Positions 8,804 through 16,313 of a stretch of DNA of 55,547 nt are shown here, piece by piece; positions within the stretch are counted from its first letter, which is position 1; every line of letters starts with the position of its first letter. The stretch is from contig NZ_NNBP01000047.1 of NCBI RefSeq assembly GCF_002803155.1, forward strand, positions 1-55,547. The letters run 5' to 3'. The position numbers were made by a program, and so were the translations under genes. Below the pieces are notes generated by a model. That model saw nothing but the letters and a program-made list of their open reading frames with translations. It made no database searches and was not told the DNA's origin. The DNA comes from Streptomyces sp. CB02959 (lineage in GTDB: Bacteria; Actinomycetota; Actinomycetes; Streptomycetales; Streptomycetaceae).

Positions 8804-9247
8804 TCAGACGCCAGCGGGCTTCGCCGCACAGTGGGCGAGGTAAGCGCTCTGCATCGCTTCGGTGAAGCGCTGGGCGCACCGGTTGCCTTCCGCCTCTCGT
8901 GCGCGGGACGCGCCGAAGTGCTCCCAGTAGCGCCGAGCGCCCTCCCGCTCCATGAGCGTGTCCGCCACGAAGCGCAGTCGGCTGCCGCGGAGCAGGCGAA
9001 GTCGGTGCCAGAGCGAGAGCACGACCATCTGTTGGTTCTCGCTCAACAACTGCGCGAACTCCCCACCGTCCATCCCCTTGGGCGCCCAGTCCTGGGCGAG
9101 GTCCGGGTTGGCGACCAGCTGGGCGATGCGGCTGTGGTGGAGCTGAGTCACAGCCACCCGGTTGCACTGGTTCTGGTGCCGTTCCCGCTGGGCGACCTGA
9201 ACGGCCCCGACGGCAGCGAGAACAAGGACAGCATGCGAGGTTTTCAT
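8804..9247 (-). CDS. DUF6082-like membrane-anchored protein
   Basis: 147 aa. N-terminal hydrophobic segment (SHAVLVLAAVGAV, residues 4-16) followed by a mostly helical cytosolic or extracytoplasmic part: LHHSRIAQLVANPDLAQDWAP, QQMVVLSLWHRLRLLRG, ARRYWEHFGASRAREAEGNR. This pattern (short anchor, helix with conserved N-P-x-L, Trp-rich helices) matches small Streptomyces proteins annotated DUF6082 that often sit near lanthipeptide or regulator genes. ATG at 9247 is preferred over 9265 because GGAAGGA precedes it at 7-8 bases. Function unknown. Confidence 0.7.
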   Translation of the reverse strand: MKTSHAVLVLAAVGAVQVAQRERHQNQCNRVAVTQLHHSRIAQLVANPDLAQDWAPKGMDGGEFAQLLSENQQMVVLSLWHRLRLLRGSRLRFVADTLMEREGARRYWEHFGASRAREAEGNRCAQRFTEAMQSAYLAHCAAKPAGV

Positions 9248-9418
9248 AAAGATTCCTTCCATCACGGTGTGGTCCCGTGTGAGGCAGGACGACCGCCACG
9301 AGGCAGGCCGCCCAAGGGCTGAAAGCGAGGCGGAGCCCGCGGTCCGGCCAAATCGCAGCGACGGGTTGGAGGGAGAAGATCAAGCGTCACGGTGGTGACC
9401 GACTACTTCCATCCTCCG

Positions 9419-10315
9419 TCAGGTGAGCGGGACGGCTTTGAGCTGATCCGCGAGCTGAAACGCACTGGGCCGACTGCCGGGCGGCTGCGCCATCGCGGCG
9501 CTGAGCGGTGCGAGGAACTCCGACCAGGGATGTTCAGCGGCTTGCGCGAGAGGAATCTCGGCTGTGGCGATGGCCCGGCGCAGGGCGACCGCGGTCATGG
9601 TGCTGGAGTCGAAGCCGGCGTCGGCGTAGGCGAGGGGCCAGGTGGTCGTAGCGGCCCACCACAGTCCGGCGGCCAGTGTGTAGATCTCGTCGTCGGGGTC
9701 GAGCACCAAGCCGGCCGCCGTGGACTCCAGCGCGGCGGTGAGTCGCGGGGAGAGCAGGTGCACCAGGCCGCCGAGGTAGGCGGCGGAGACGGCGTTGCCG
9801 ATCCGCGAGGCGCCGGTGCAAGACAGCAGCCGGACGCCTGCGGTGGTGTGGACCGCGTGGTGGGGGCGAAGGTCGCAGTGGACCCAGCCGGCAGTGTGGA
9901 GACGCCCCACAGCCATGCACAACTCGACTGCGGCGCGCCGGGCTTCGTCTCGACCGCTATCCGAGTTGTCGCGCAGCTTCTTGCACGCGTCCCACGTGGT
10001 GGGGCCGTCAGCCCAGGGGGTGATGAGCCAGGCCCGGGGCTCGGGGCAGTAGACGTCGTCAGCGGTGTGCAGGACGCGGATGCCTCCCGGCGGCATGGTC
10101 CGGAGGGCGGCGGCTTCGCGCACCAGGGCGCGGGCGGCGCTTTCGCCGCTGGCTACCTTCACGGCGACGGTCATGTGTGGGCCGTGGACCTGCCAGAGCT
10201 GGTGATCGTGGCGGTCGCGGATCAGGGCCCAGGTCGCGGGGGAGCCGGCGCATTGGTTCGCGTAGTCGCTGGCGGTGTCAGGGCAATGAAGGGACGGTGT
10301 GGTTGAGGTGGTCAT
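9419..10315 (-). CDS. Protein-kinase-fold protein 1, DFG missing
   Basis: 298 aa. Kinase-like order of elements: beta strand with lysine (MTVAVKVASGESAARALVREAAAL), hinge AWLITPWADGPTTW, catalytic-loop equivalent GWVHCDLRPHHAVH, and an F-helix-like DDEIYTLAAGLWWAATT. The H-x-D of the loop is kept (HCD), but the Asn four residues on is His, and the DFG metal-binding motif is replaced by LLSCTGAS. It is therefore either an atypical small-molecule phosphotransferase or a pseudokinase. Start ATG with GGAG 5 bases before it. It follows a paralogue by 57 bp and is the last gene of the coupled operon that begins at 13520. Confidence 0.75.
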   Translation of the reverse strand: MTTSTTPSLHCPDTASDYANQCAGSPATWALIRDRHDHQLWQVHGPHMTVAVKVASGESAARALVREAAALRTMPPGGIRVLHTADDVYCPEPRAWLITPWADGPTTWDACKKLRDNSDSGRDEARRAAVELCMAVGRLHTAGWVHCDLRPHHAVHTTAGVRLLSCTGASRIGNAVSAAYLGGLVHLLSPRLTAALESTAAGLVLDPDDEIYTLAAGLWWAATTTWPLAYADAGFDSSTMTAVALRRAIATAEIPLAQAAEHPWSEFLAPLSAAMAQPPGSRPSAFQLADQLKAVPLT

Positions 10316-10372
10316 GGGGCTCCGTAATGAAACATGTCGAGAAGGTCGAGAAGGCTGAGGTCGGCTGGCTGG

Positions 10373-11293
10373 TCAGAGGGGAATTGAGTTGAGCCAGTCG
10401 GCGAGTTGATGGGCTGTGGGCCGGCGGCTGGGCGCGAGGGTCATCGCGGCGGCCAGCGGTGCCAGGAACTCTGGCCAGCTGTGCGCGGTGGGATCGGCGC
10501 GAGGGACTTTCCCACCGGCGATGATGCGCCGGGCGTGGGAGCGGCTCTTCGCACTCGGATCGAATCCGACGTCTTGGTAGACCAGTGGCCAGGTGCTGGT
10601 GGCGGCCCACCACAGACCGGCGGCCAGGGTGTAGACCTCGTGGCCGCGGTTGAAGAGCACTCCGTTGCCTCTGGACCGCTCGATCGCGCAGGCCAGTTCC
10701 GGCGAGAGCAGGTGCACCAGGCCACCGTCGTAACCGGCGCTGGTGCGTTTCCCGGCGCGGGTCGCCCAGGTACAGGACAGCAGCCGGACGCGCCCTGGAT
10801 CAGTGGTGTGAACGACGTGGTGGGGGTCGAGAGTGCCGTGCATCCAGCCGGCCGTGTGGAGGCGGCCGACGGCCTGGCAGGTCTCGATGGCGGCCGTCCG
10901 TGCCTGCCCGCGTCCTTGCTGGTCGCCTTCGCGTAAAAGGCGGAACGCCTCCCAGGTTGTCGGGCCGAGAGCCCAGGGGGTTATCTGCCAGGCGATCGGA
11001 GCTGCCGGGCGAAGGTCGGAGCCGGCTCCGAGGGGGCGAGTGTTCCCGGCAGGCATGGCACGGAGATTCGCGGATTCCCGCGCCAGGGCCAAGGCCCCGC
11101 ACTCGCCGCCGGCGACCTTCACCACCACAGACGCTGTGGGACCGCCGACGTGCCACAGGTGAAGGTCCGGGCGGTTGCGGACCAACCGCCAGACGGCGGG
11201 GGAGCCTGCGAGTCGGTTCGCGAGATCAGTGGCGTCGAACGGGCAGCGGACCGAGGGGGACTTCAGGGCGGGGGACGCGATGCGGGCACTCAC
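10373..11293 (-). CDS. Protein-kinase-fold protein 2, catalytic Asp missing
   Basis: 306 aa, a paralogue of the next gene downstream (same order of motifs: VVVKVAGGECGALALARESA, IAWQITPWALGPTTWE, GWMHGTLDPHHVVHT, RVRLLSCTWATR, YTLAAGLWWAAT). Here even the catalytic Asp of HxD is changed (HGT), and DFG is absent, so it should not be an active kinase; the lysine strand is kept, so nucleotide binding is possible. The GTG at 11293 overlaps the preceding stop as GTGA, which decides the start. Possible role: sensor or scaffold paired with the other copy. Confidence 0.75.
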   Translation of the reverse strand: MSARIASPALKSPSVRCPFDATDLANRLAGSPAVWRLVRNRPDLHLWHVGGPTASVVVKVAGGECGALALARESANLRAMPAGNTRPLGAGSDLRPAAPIAWQITPWALGPTTWEAFRLLREGDQQGRGQARTAAIETCQAVGRLHTAGWMHGTLDPHHVVHTTDPGRVRLLSCTWATRAGKRTSAGYDGGLVHLLSPELACAIERSRGNGVLFNRGHEVYTLAAGLWWAATSTWPLVYQDVGFDPSAKSRSHARRIIAGGKVPRADPTAHSWPEFLAPLAAAMTLAPSRRPTAHQLADWLNSIPL

Positions 11294-11706
11294 GTGAAGT
11301 CCTCCGGCAGGCACGCGCGGGGATGAGCCTGTCGGCCCGTAGCACCGGTTTGCTCTGCCTGGATCAGGTCGGCGGCACGGTGCAGGGCCTCGATGAGGCG
11401 GCCAAGGTTCTGCGCCCGCAGCACTGCCTGCGGGAGGGCGAGAGGTGGTGGAAGCGGCAGTCGCCAGTCGGCTTCGCGGAGCGTGGCCCGTGCGCAGGCG
11501 ACCTGGGGCGAACTGGTGGGGCAGCTACCGAGCAGGGCCCGCAACTGGGCCGCGAGGTCGCGTCCGTGCGCAGTGAACTGGTCAACCGCATCCCGGACTG
11601 TGTCCCGGTCCGGGACGCCAGGTCCCTGCGGTTCCCAGGCAAGCACCGCCTCGACGAGCGAGAGGAACTCGACCCTGGTGGAGGTGGGGGGAGTCAGCGC
11701 AGCCAT
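11290..11706 (-). CDS. DUF6415-like small protein
   Basis: 138 aa, mostly helical, no membrane segment. Recognisable features are VLAWEPQGPGVPDRDTVRDA, a central helix GRDLAAQLRALLGSCP and VACARATLREADWRLPLPPP, a pattern of the DUF6415 family that is found in Streptomyces natural-product regions. The ATG at 11706 overlaps the end of the upstream gene by 13 bp, and its own TGA overlaps the GTG of the kinase-fold gene, so all are translated together. Function unknown; the family name is an inference from layout and motif pattern. Confidence 0.6.
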   Translation of the reverse strand: MAALTPPTSTRVEFLSLVEAVLAWEPQGPGVPDRDTVRDAVDQFTAHGRDLAAQLRALLGSCPTSSPQVACARATLREADWRLPLPPPLALPQAVLRAQNLGRLIEALHRAADLIQAEQTGATGRQAHPRACLPEDFT

Positions 11707-12056
11707 GCGACCACCTGCTCCTCCCTGAGGATCTCGAACTGACACGCGCGCTTCATGGCGTGGGGGCGGTTTCTGGCCCCCAGGCTCACGAAGAGGCGCC
11801 GACCGTCACGGCGGACGATGTTGAGGGGCCGCTGCAACTTGCCGGCCATCTTCTCGGGGCCCAGCCCGCGGGCGGGGAGCGGCACCAACTCCCGCTCCCC
11901 GCGGAGGAGACAGAGGGCGTCGGGAGCCAACAGCTTGGGTCGGCTGATGGCCTTGGTGGCGTAGTCGACGGCGACTGCGGTCTCCTTGTTGCTGAGGGCG
12001 TGGGCGACCTGGCTCTCTCTAGGAGAGAGAAGGTTCTTTGTCACGGTCGTGGTCAT
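11694..12056 (-). CDS. Hypothetical protein, 120 aa
   Basis: Starts at ATG 12056, which overlaps the stop of the ATPase gene as ATGA. N-terminal LLSPRESQVAHALSNKETAV looks superficially like the first helices of a LuxR-type HTH, but the rest does not follow that fold. Central part is basic and hydrophobic (PKLLAPDALCLLRGERELVPL, NIVRRDGRRLFVSLGARNRP) and could form a small beta domain. Not recognised. Its place in a string of overlapped genes shows it is a real member of that operon. Confidence 0.6.
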   Translation of the reverse strand: MTTTVTKNLLSPRESQVAHALSNKETAVAVDYATKAISRPKLLAPDALCLLRGERELVPLPARGLGPEKMAGKLQRPLNIVRRDGRRLFVSLGARNRPHAMKRACQFEILREEQVVAWLR

Positions 12057-12523
12057 TGTTCGACTCCTTGTCGGCCTACTCGCAGGAGTGCCCAGACGCT
12101 TTTGCCGGCGGACGTCCTGTTGACGCCCCACTCAGCGGAGATCTCGGACAGCACCATCAGGCCCCGCCCCGACTCGGACTCCGCATCGGGGCGGCGCTGC
12201 ACCAGGCCGCAGGGCGACGGATCTGCCACTGTGATCCGCACCGCGCTGTGCTCCGACCGTTCCACGGTCAAGCGGCAGCAGACTGGCTCGTCCCCCGGCA
12301 GCCGGATCGGCGTGGCGTGGCGCAGGGCGTTGGTGACCAGTTCCGAGACGACCAGCTCCGCGACATCGATCAGCGAGTCCAGACACCAGCACGCGAGCGT
12401 GGTGCGTACGGAACCCCGAGCCTGGCCCACCGCCTGTGCGATCAGGGGCAGGGTCTGCGTGTAGCCCGGGATCGAGCGGGTGAGTGGGTGTAGGGGCGAC
12501 GCGATGGGGGTGGCCATGGTCAC
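12053..12523 (-). CDS. ATP-binding anti-sigma-factor-like protein (GHKL ATPase)
   Basis: 156 aa. HATPase_c_2 fold of the RsbW/SpoIIAB kind: N-box VAELVVSELVTNALRHA (residues ~55-70), G1 box ITVADPSPCG and G2 box ESGRGLMVLSEISAEWG. Such stand-alone domains in Streptomyces bind or phosphorylate anti-anti-sigma factors or regulators. GTG at 12523 is preferred to ATG at 12517 because GAGAGGA lies 5 bases upstream and because it overlaps the stop of the preceding 41-aa frame as GTGA. It shares an ATGA overlap with the next gene. Likely the regulatory ATPase of this operon. Confidence 0.85.
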   Translation of the reverse strand: MTMATPIASPLHPLTRSIPGYTQTLPLIAQAVGQARGSVRTTLACWCLDSLIDVAELVVSELVTNALRHATPIRLPGDEPVCCRLTVERSEHSAVRITVADPSPCGLVQRRPDAESESGRGLMVLSEISAEWGVNRTSAGKSVWALLRVGRQGVEQ

Positions 12524-12645
12524 TGCATTCCTCTCAGTCCTACGTACGCCTTGCGCTGGCCACGGGCTGACGCGTCTATCGGCCTGGTGGTGAACGGCAG
12601 CATGGTCGTGCTGGTGCCGTGGTGCTCCTGGTTGTGTGTTGTCAT
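12520..12645 (-). CDS. Tiny peptide, 41 aa, overlapped on both sides
   Basis: ATG at 12645 shares one base with the dioxygenase stop (TGATG) and the TGA at 12520-12522 overlaps the ATPase GTG (GTGA). The product is hydrophilic: TTHNQEHHGTSTTMLPFTTR and then PIDASARGQRKAYVGLRG. It has no Cys and no membrane segment. Double coupling and an exact fit between neighbours make it a likely real gene, either as a translational bridge or as a small regulator of the ATPase. Not recognised. Confidence 0.5.
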   Translation of the reverse strand: MTTHNQEHHGTSTTMLPFTTRPIDASARGQRKAYVGLRGMQ

Positions 12646-13520
12646 CAGCGCGTCTCCAGGGGGACTGCGTGTGCATCGTGGGGAGTGAATCCGCGCGGGA
12701 GGCGGAAGCGGGGGTTGCCCAGGGCCCGGGAGCAGCGACGTACTCCAAGGAAGGCGGTACGTGCATGGAGCCATCGGTGGTTGTCCAGCAGGTAGCCCTC
12801 GCCGGCACGAAGCTCCAGCGGTTGCTGGTGCCTGGTGGGAGCGGCACGGAGCTCGGGCACGTAGGCGCGGGTGAACGGGTGCCAGCGCACCAGGCCGTCT
12901 TGCCGCAGTCGTATCGAACACCGCCCGCCCGGGAGGAGATCGAAAACCGGTGCGAAGACGCCGTCACTGCGCCCGAAGAAGGCGGCACGCTGATCGGCGA
13001 ACGCGGCCAGGGCATCGGGCTGGTTCGCTTGCAAGTCTGAGTACAGTTCCCGGCCATCGGTCAGCAGGCAGATGCCACCGCTTTCAGCAGGCCGGGCACA
13101 CACGAAAAGCATCAAGTGCGGGGGAACAGGCAGACTGGAGCGGTCGGTGTGCGGTGCCAGTTCACCGCGACCGAGCCCATCGAAACCAGCTCGCTGCGCG
13201 TGGCGGCCGGTGTCGTGGATGACGGTCAGCCCGTCCGGGGCGCTGTCGCGATGCGCGCTGACGTGCAGGTACCGAGAGGCCAGATCCAGTACCGCCGCGC
13301 GAGAGTGGATACCGTCGAAGGTGACAAGACCGACTTCACTGAGCTGCTTCTCGACGGCACGCGGAGCACCGCGGCCATGCAGGTTGACGTAGGAAGCGCT
13401 GAAGAGATCACGAGCAGTGGCACGGCGCAGAACCGAACTCCCTTGGTGCGAACGGTCTGTGATCTCACTGTCGAAAGTCGCCGGTGGCCGCGTAAAGCGA
13501 CGGATTGTCGACTCGGGCAT
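12645..13520 (-). CDS. TauD/TfdA-family Fe(II)/2-oxoglutarate dioxygenase
   Basis: 291 aa. Contains the family's iron triad: HTD in GELAPHTDRSSLPVPPHLM and the distal His in YLLDNHRWLHARTAF, with the 2-oxoglutarate-binding Arg in the following RRCSRALGNPRFRL. Also SGGICLLTDGRELYSDL (typical of TauD beta core). Reaction: oxygen-dependent hydroxylation of a small molecule or amino acid; the substrate cannot be told. ATG at 13520 has only a weak site; the start could differ slightly. The gene is first in the operon and stands back to back with the Nudix gene (82-bp shared promoter gap). It might tailor the lanthipeptide or supply an unusual amino acid. Confidence 0.85.
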   Translation of the reverse strand: MPESTIRRFTRPPATFDSEITDRSHQGSSVLRRATARDLFSASYVNLHGRGAPRAVEKQLSEVGLVTFDGIHSRAAVLDLASRYLHVSAHRDSAPDGLTVIHDTGRHAQRAGFDGLGRGELAPHTDRSSLPVPPHLMLFVCARPAESGGICLLTDGRELYSDLQANQPDALAAFADQRAAFFGRSDGVFAPVFDLLPGGRCSIRLRQDGLVRWHPFTRAYVPELRAAPTRHQQPLELRAGEGYLLDNHRWLHARTAFLGVRRCSRALGNPRFRLPRGFTPHDAHAVPLETR

Positions 13521-13601
13521 TTCGCCTACCACGGCTGATGGTCGGTCGCTGCGTGCTACGTTCCGAGGGCCCCGGTCGTCGATCGCTGCAAGAGGACCGC
13601 C

Positions 13602-14036
13602 ATGTCGTACACACCCCCGCTGTGGCCCGTCTCCATCAAGGGCATCGCCTGCGATGCCCAGGACCGCGTCCTGTTGCTGGAGAACGAGCGCGGGGAGTGG
13701 GAGCTGCCGGGTGGACGGCTGGAGATCGTCGCGCAATCCGGCCAGCCGGCTGACGAGAGCGCGGAGAGTGCCGTCGAGCGCGAGTTGCTGGAGGAAACCG
13801 GCTGGAATGTGAAAGTCGGCCCCCTCATCGACGGGGGCGTCTGGATCTACGAGCCGATCCCCGACCGGCGGGTCTTGATCGTCACCTACGGTTGCACGGT
13901 GCTGAACCCCGAGCAGGAGCCGGTGCTCAGCCAGGAGCACAAGAAGATCGGACTCTTCACCGCACGAGAGGTGCCGGGCCTCGTCATGCCCGACGGCTAC
14001 AAGCGCTCGATCGTGGCCTGGTACAAGAGCAAGTAG
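13602..14036 (+). CDS. Nudix hydrolase
   Basis: 144 aa. Nudix fold with the box spread over GGRLEIV...ESAVERELLEETGW (residues ~34-66): REL-EE-G is clear, but about nine extra residues (AQSGQPADE) separate the GG from the catalytic helix, so spacing departs from the GX5EX7REUXEEXGU consensus. The first part, IKGIACDAQDRVLLLENERG, is typical. Start ATG with AGAGGA upstream. Likely hydrolyses a nucleoside diphosphate derivative. It is followed after 6 bp by the XRE regulator and is divergent to the dioxygenase operon. Confidence 0.85.
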   Translation: MSYTPPLWPVSIKGIACDAQDRVLLLENERGEWELPGGRLEIVAQSGQPADESAESAVERELLEETGWNVKVGPLIDGGVWIYEPIPDRRVLIVTYGCTVLNPEQEPVLSQEHKKIGLFTAREVPGLVMPDGYKRSIVAWYKSK

Positions 14037-14042
14037 CCGACC

Positions 14043-15209
14043 ATGGGCATCGGCCACCTCACGTCCCACCCGGCGAACAGTCACGTCGCCTGGCGCTGGG
14101 CGACCCCTCAGGCACAGACGATCCTTGCAACCCGTGACCTTGGCGCGATCCTGCGCTTCTACCGAACGGTCCACGGCCTGAACCAGACCCAACTCGGCGC
14201 CCTGCTCGGCTACGACAAGACCTACATCTCCGCCCTGGAACTGCGCAAACGCACTGTTGAGGACATCGGATCCCGGCGCCGCCTGTGCGAAACGCTTCAC
14301 CTGCCACCGCACATTCTCGGCATCACTGACGCCGCGGACGCAGACCACCACGCGATGGTGCAGTTCGGCTATTCCACGGTTCGCCTCGCTGAGATCGCTC
14401 GCCAGTCCGGCCACGCCTGCGAAGCGGTAGAAGAACTGTGGCCACTGGTTGCCCGCCTGGAAGCCCGCGCAGAGGACGGCAACGCCGAGCGCGAAGTACT
14501 GGGCCTGCTCGCCCGCGCCCGCGTCAGCCTCGGAGTCGCCCTTGGCAACGTCCTCCCGGAAGAGCGGCTGAGCACCGCAGCACGCTGGACCGCCAAGAGC
14601 TTGGAGATCGCCGAGGTATTCGCGGAACCCGGCTTCACCTCCTACGTCCTGCGCATGCACGGCAACGAACTGCGCAAAGCACGTCTTCACGGAGCTGCAG
14701 TCGACCGCCTGTCCCGCGCCGTCGCACTGGCCCCGGATCACGATGCACGCGCTGCGGCCCTGCCGCTCCTCGCGCGCGCCGCCGGCTCGCTCGGCAATGG
14801 TCTCCTGTTCGACAGGGCCATCAGCGAGACGGAGCACCTGCTCGAACGGGTGGAGCACAGCAGTCCGTTCAACCCGTTCGCGCTGCACGAGATCCGGCTG
14901 CGCGGCTTGATCGCCACGGGACGAGTCCACCTCGCTGTACAACGCGCGGAGAACACTCCAGCACCGACCACAGCGGTCGCACCACAGTGGCGCGTCATCG
15001 AGCAGGTGACCGTCGCCCACGTACGACTGCACGCCCAGGACCATGGCGGGGCCGCCGAATCGCTGAACGCCGCAATCCAAGAAGCCGTCAGGCAACGCCT
15101 TCCGCACCAGCTCCAACGCGTAGTGGGCACCGCCGGAGACAACCTGCCCCAACTCCGGGACACCGCTCAGCAGGCGCTCGACAGGATGCGGCAGGAGATG
15201 GCCGCTTGA
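14043..15209 (+). CDS. XRE-family HTH regulator with TPR-like C-terminus
   Basis: 388 aa. An XRE-type helix-turn-helix at residues ~30-90: LGAILRFYRTVHGLNQTQL, then LGYDKTYISALELRKRTV. The C-terminal ~290 residues are Ala/Leu/Arg-rich helical repeats (TPR-like), as in large Streptomyces XRE regulators that sense peptides or pair with anti-sigma ATPases. It lies 6 bp after the Nudix gene and is convergent with the tail-anchored protein gene. Plausible regulator of the divergent dioxygenase/ATPase operon; target unknown. Confidence 0.82.
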   Translation: MGIGHLTSHPANSHVAWRWATPQAQTILATRDLGAILRFYRTVHGLNQTQLGALLGYDKTYISALELRKRTVEDIGSRRRLCETLHLPPHILGITDAADADHHAMVQFGYSTVRLAEIARQSGHACEAVEELWPLVARLEARAEDGNAEREVLGLLARARVSLGVALGNVLPEERLSTAARWTAKSLEIAEVFAEPGFTSYVLRMHGNELRKARLHGAAVDRLSRAVALAPDHDARAAALPLLARAAGSLGNGLLFDRAISETEHLLERVEHSSPFNPFALHEIRLRGLIATGRVHLAVQRAENTPAPTTAVAPQWRVIEQVTVAHVRLHAQDHGGAAESLNAAIQEAVRQRLPHQLQRVVGTAGDNLPQLRDTAQQALDRMRQEMAA

Positions 15210-15255
15210 CCATCCGGATCGGGCAATAGTGCTCTGACTCATCGTTGGGGGCCAT

Positions 15256-15870
15256 TCAAAGGGAGGGGTCGTTCACGAGCAGCGTCACCATGAGGGCGGT
15301 GACCGCCGTGATCAGCAGGACCTGAGCGGCGATCTGTCGCCAGCCGATCCCCCGACTGTCGAGCCAGCGCAGCGGTGACCTCGGCGATCTCTTACTCTTC
15401 GTCTCCGCGCGGACGAGAAGAAGGAGAGCATTGCGCTCGCCGAACCAACGCAGCTCTTGCTCGTAGGATTCCAAATCCGAGCTGATGGTCTCTTGTTCCA
15501 AGACGATGACCCCGTTGGAAAAGCCTTCATAGACCGTCGCCCGCACCGTCTCCCAGCCGGAGCGCTCGTTCGGCGGGCATCCCCGGATGTCTTGTGCGTC
15601 ATGGCTGTCGAAGTGGCCGTGCGCCTGCGCCTGTTGACGGAGCTGCGAGAACTCCTTGGAACCGTCGTTGCCATCCGCGGTTACCGCATAGGCGACCACG
15701 CCGCGGGGCGTGGGGAAGAGCTCGTTGATGCACTGGTTGTGGGAAGCGCGCAGGTCCTGGAGCCTCTGCTTCTCGCTCGTGGCGAAGAGCTGCCGGCTCC
15801 GGTTCGTTGCGAGGTTCATTCCGCCCGCTCTGGCCGTGTTGCGGACGACCTTCCGAAGGGATCCGACCAT
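15256..15870 (-). CDS. Tail-anchored membrane protein, unknown
   Basis: 204 aa. Basic N-terminus, then a soluble domain (CINELFPTPRGVVAYAVTAD, GWETVRATVYEGFSNGVIVLE, SYEQELRWFGERNALLLL) and one C-terminal membrane helix (IAAQVLLITAVTALMVTLLV) with only a few residues after it. The last helix and short tail imply an N-in tail-anchored protein. ATG at 15870 shares its first base with the stop of the upstream 59-aa gene (TGATG). Family not recognised. Possibly a membrane sensor for the adjacent XRE proteins. Confidence 0.65.
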   Translation of the reverse strand: MVGSLRKVVRNTARAGGMNLATNRSRQLFATSEKQRLQDLRASHNQCINELFPTPRGVVAYAVTADGNDGSKEFSQLRQQAQAHGHFDSHDAQDIRGCPPNERSGWETVRATVYEGFSNGVIVLEQETISSDLESYEQELRWFGERNALLLLVRAETKSKRSPRSPLRWLDSRGIGWRQIAAQVLLITAVTALMVTLLVNDPSL

Positions 15871-16049
15871 CACCCGTCCCCCAGCCCCAGGTACAGGTCG
15901 TAAAGCTCGGGGCCCCAATCGAAGGGGTCACCGTGGTACGTGCGGAGCTGGTGGCAGTTGGTGATCGACGCCGGCTCCGTCGGCTTCGCCTCCGAGGGTG
16001 AGGCCGTTGCGCTCTGCTCGGTCGTGTGCTGCTGAAGTGGCGGATTCAC
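15870..16049 (-). CDS. Small hypothetical protein, 59 aa
   Basis: GTG at 16049 with GGGAG 6 bases upstream; ends at TGA 15870-15872, which overlaps the ATG of the tail-anchored protein. Sequence: a hydrophilic half rich in Thr, Ser, Glu and Pro, then a compact C-terminus, CHQLRTYHGDPFDWGPELYD followed by LYLGLGDG. No membrane segment. Short proteins of this kind often travel with a membrane partner in Streptomyces regulatory gene sets. Not recognised. Confidence 0.6.
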   Translation of the reverse strand: MNPPLQQHTTEQSATASPSEAKPTEPASITNCHQLRTYHGDPFDWGPELYDLYLGLGDG

Positions 16050-16313
16050 GTGGACTCCCAGTCGGATCGTGCCTGAACATGCACTCTCAGCGAGGGTGTT
16101 GATCAGCGTGGACCTACCTGGGGTGCCACCGCCATGTCAGCGGAGTGCTATCTACGTGGCCCTTGCGCGTGCCACGGGCCACCCGAAGGCCAATCAAGGG
16201 CCGCATGGCATAGATGTGTTGAACTGGAGCAGAACCGCGGTATTCCCTTCGTGAGAAGGGTTCGATCCGCAGACGACCCGTTGCTGGTCCCACCTCAACT
16301 CCTTGGGGGCGAC
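16050..16313. promoter_or_regulatory. Divergent promoter gap
   Basis: 264 bp between the 59-aa gene (minus) and the second XRE-type gene (plus). It contains a 6-bp inverted repeat with a 4-base loop at 16245-16260 (CCCTTC/GAAGGG), about 54 bp before the GTG of the plus-strand gene, a possible operator. No firm promoter hexamers seen. Confidence 0.35.

Noticed and set aside
13521..15242. Very long minus-strand reading frame upstream of the dioxygenase
   Set aside because: It runs antisense through the Nudix and XRE genes; protein motifs are on the plus strand and the dioxygenase has its own start at 13520.
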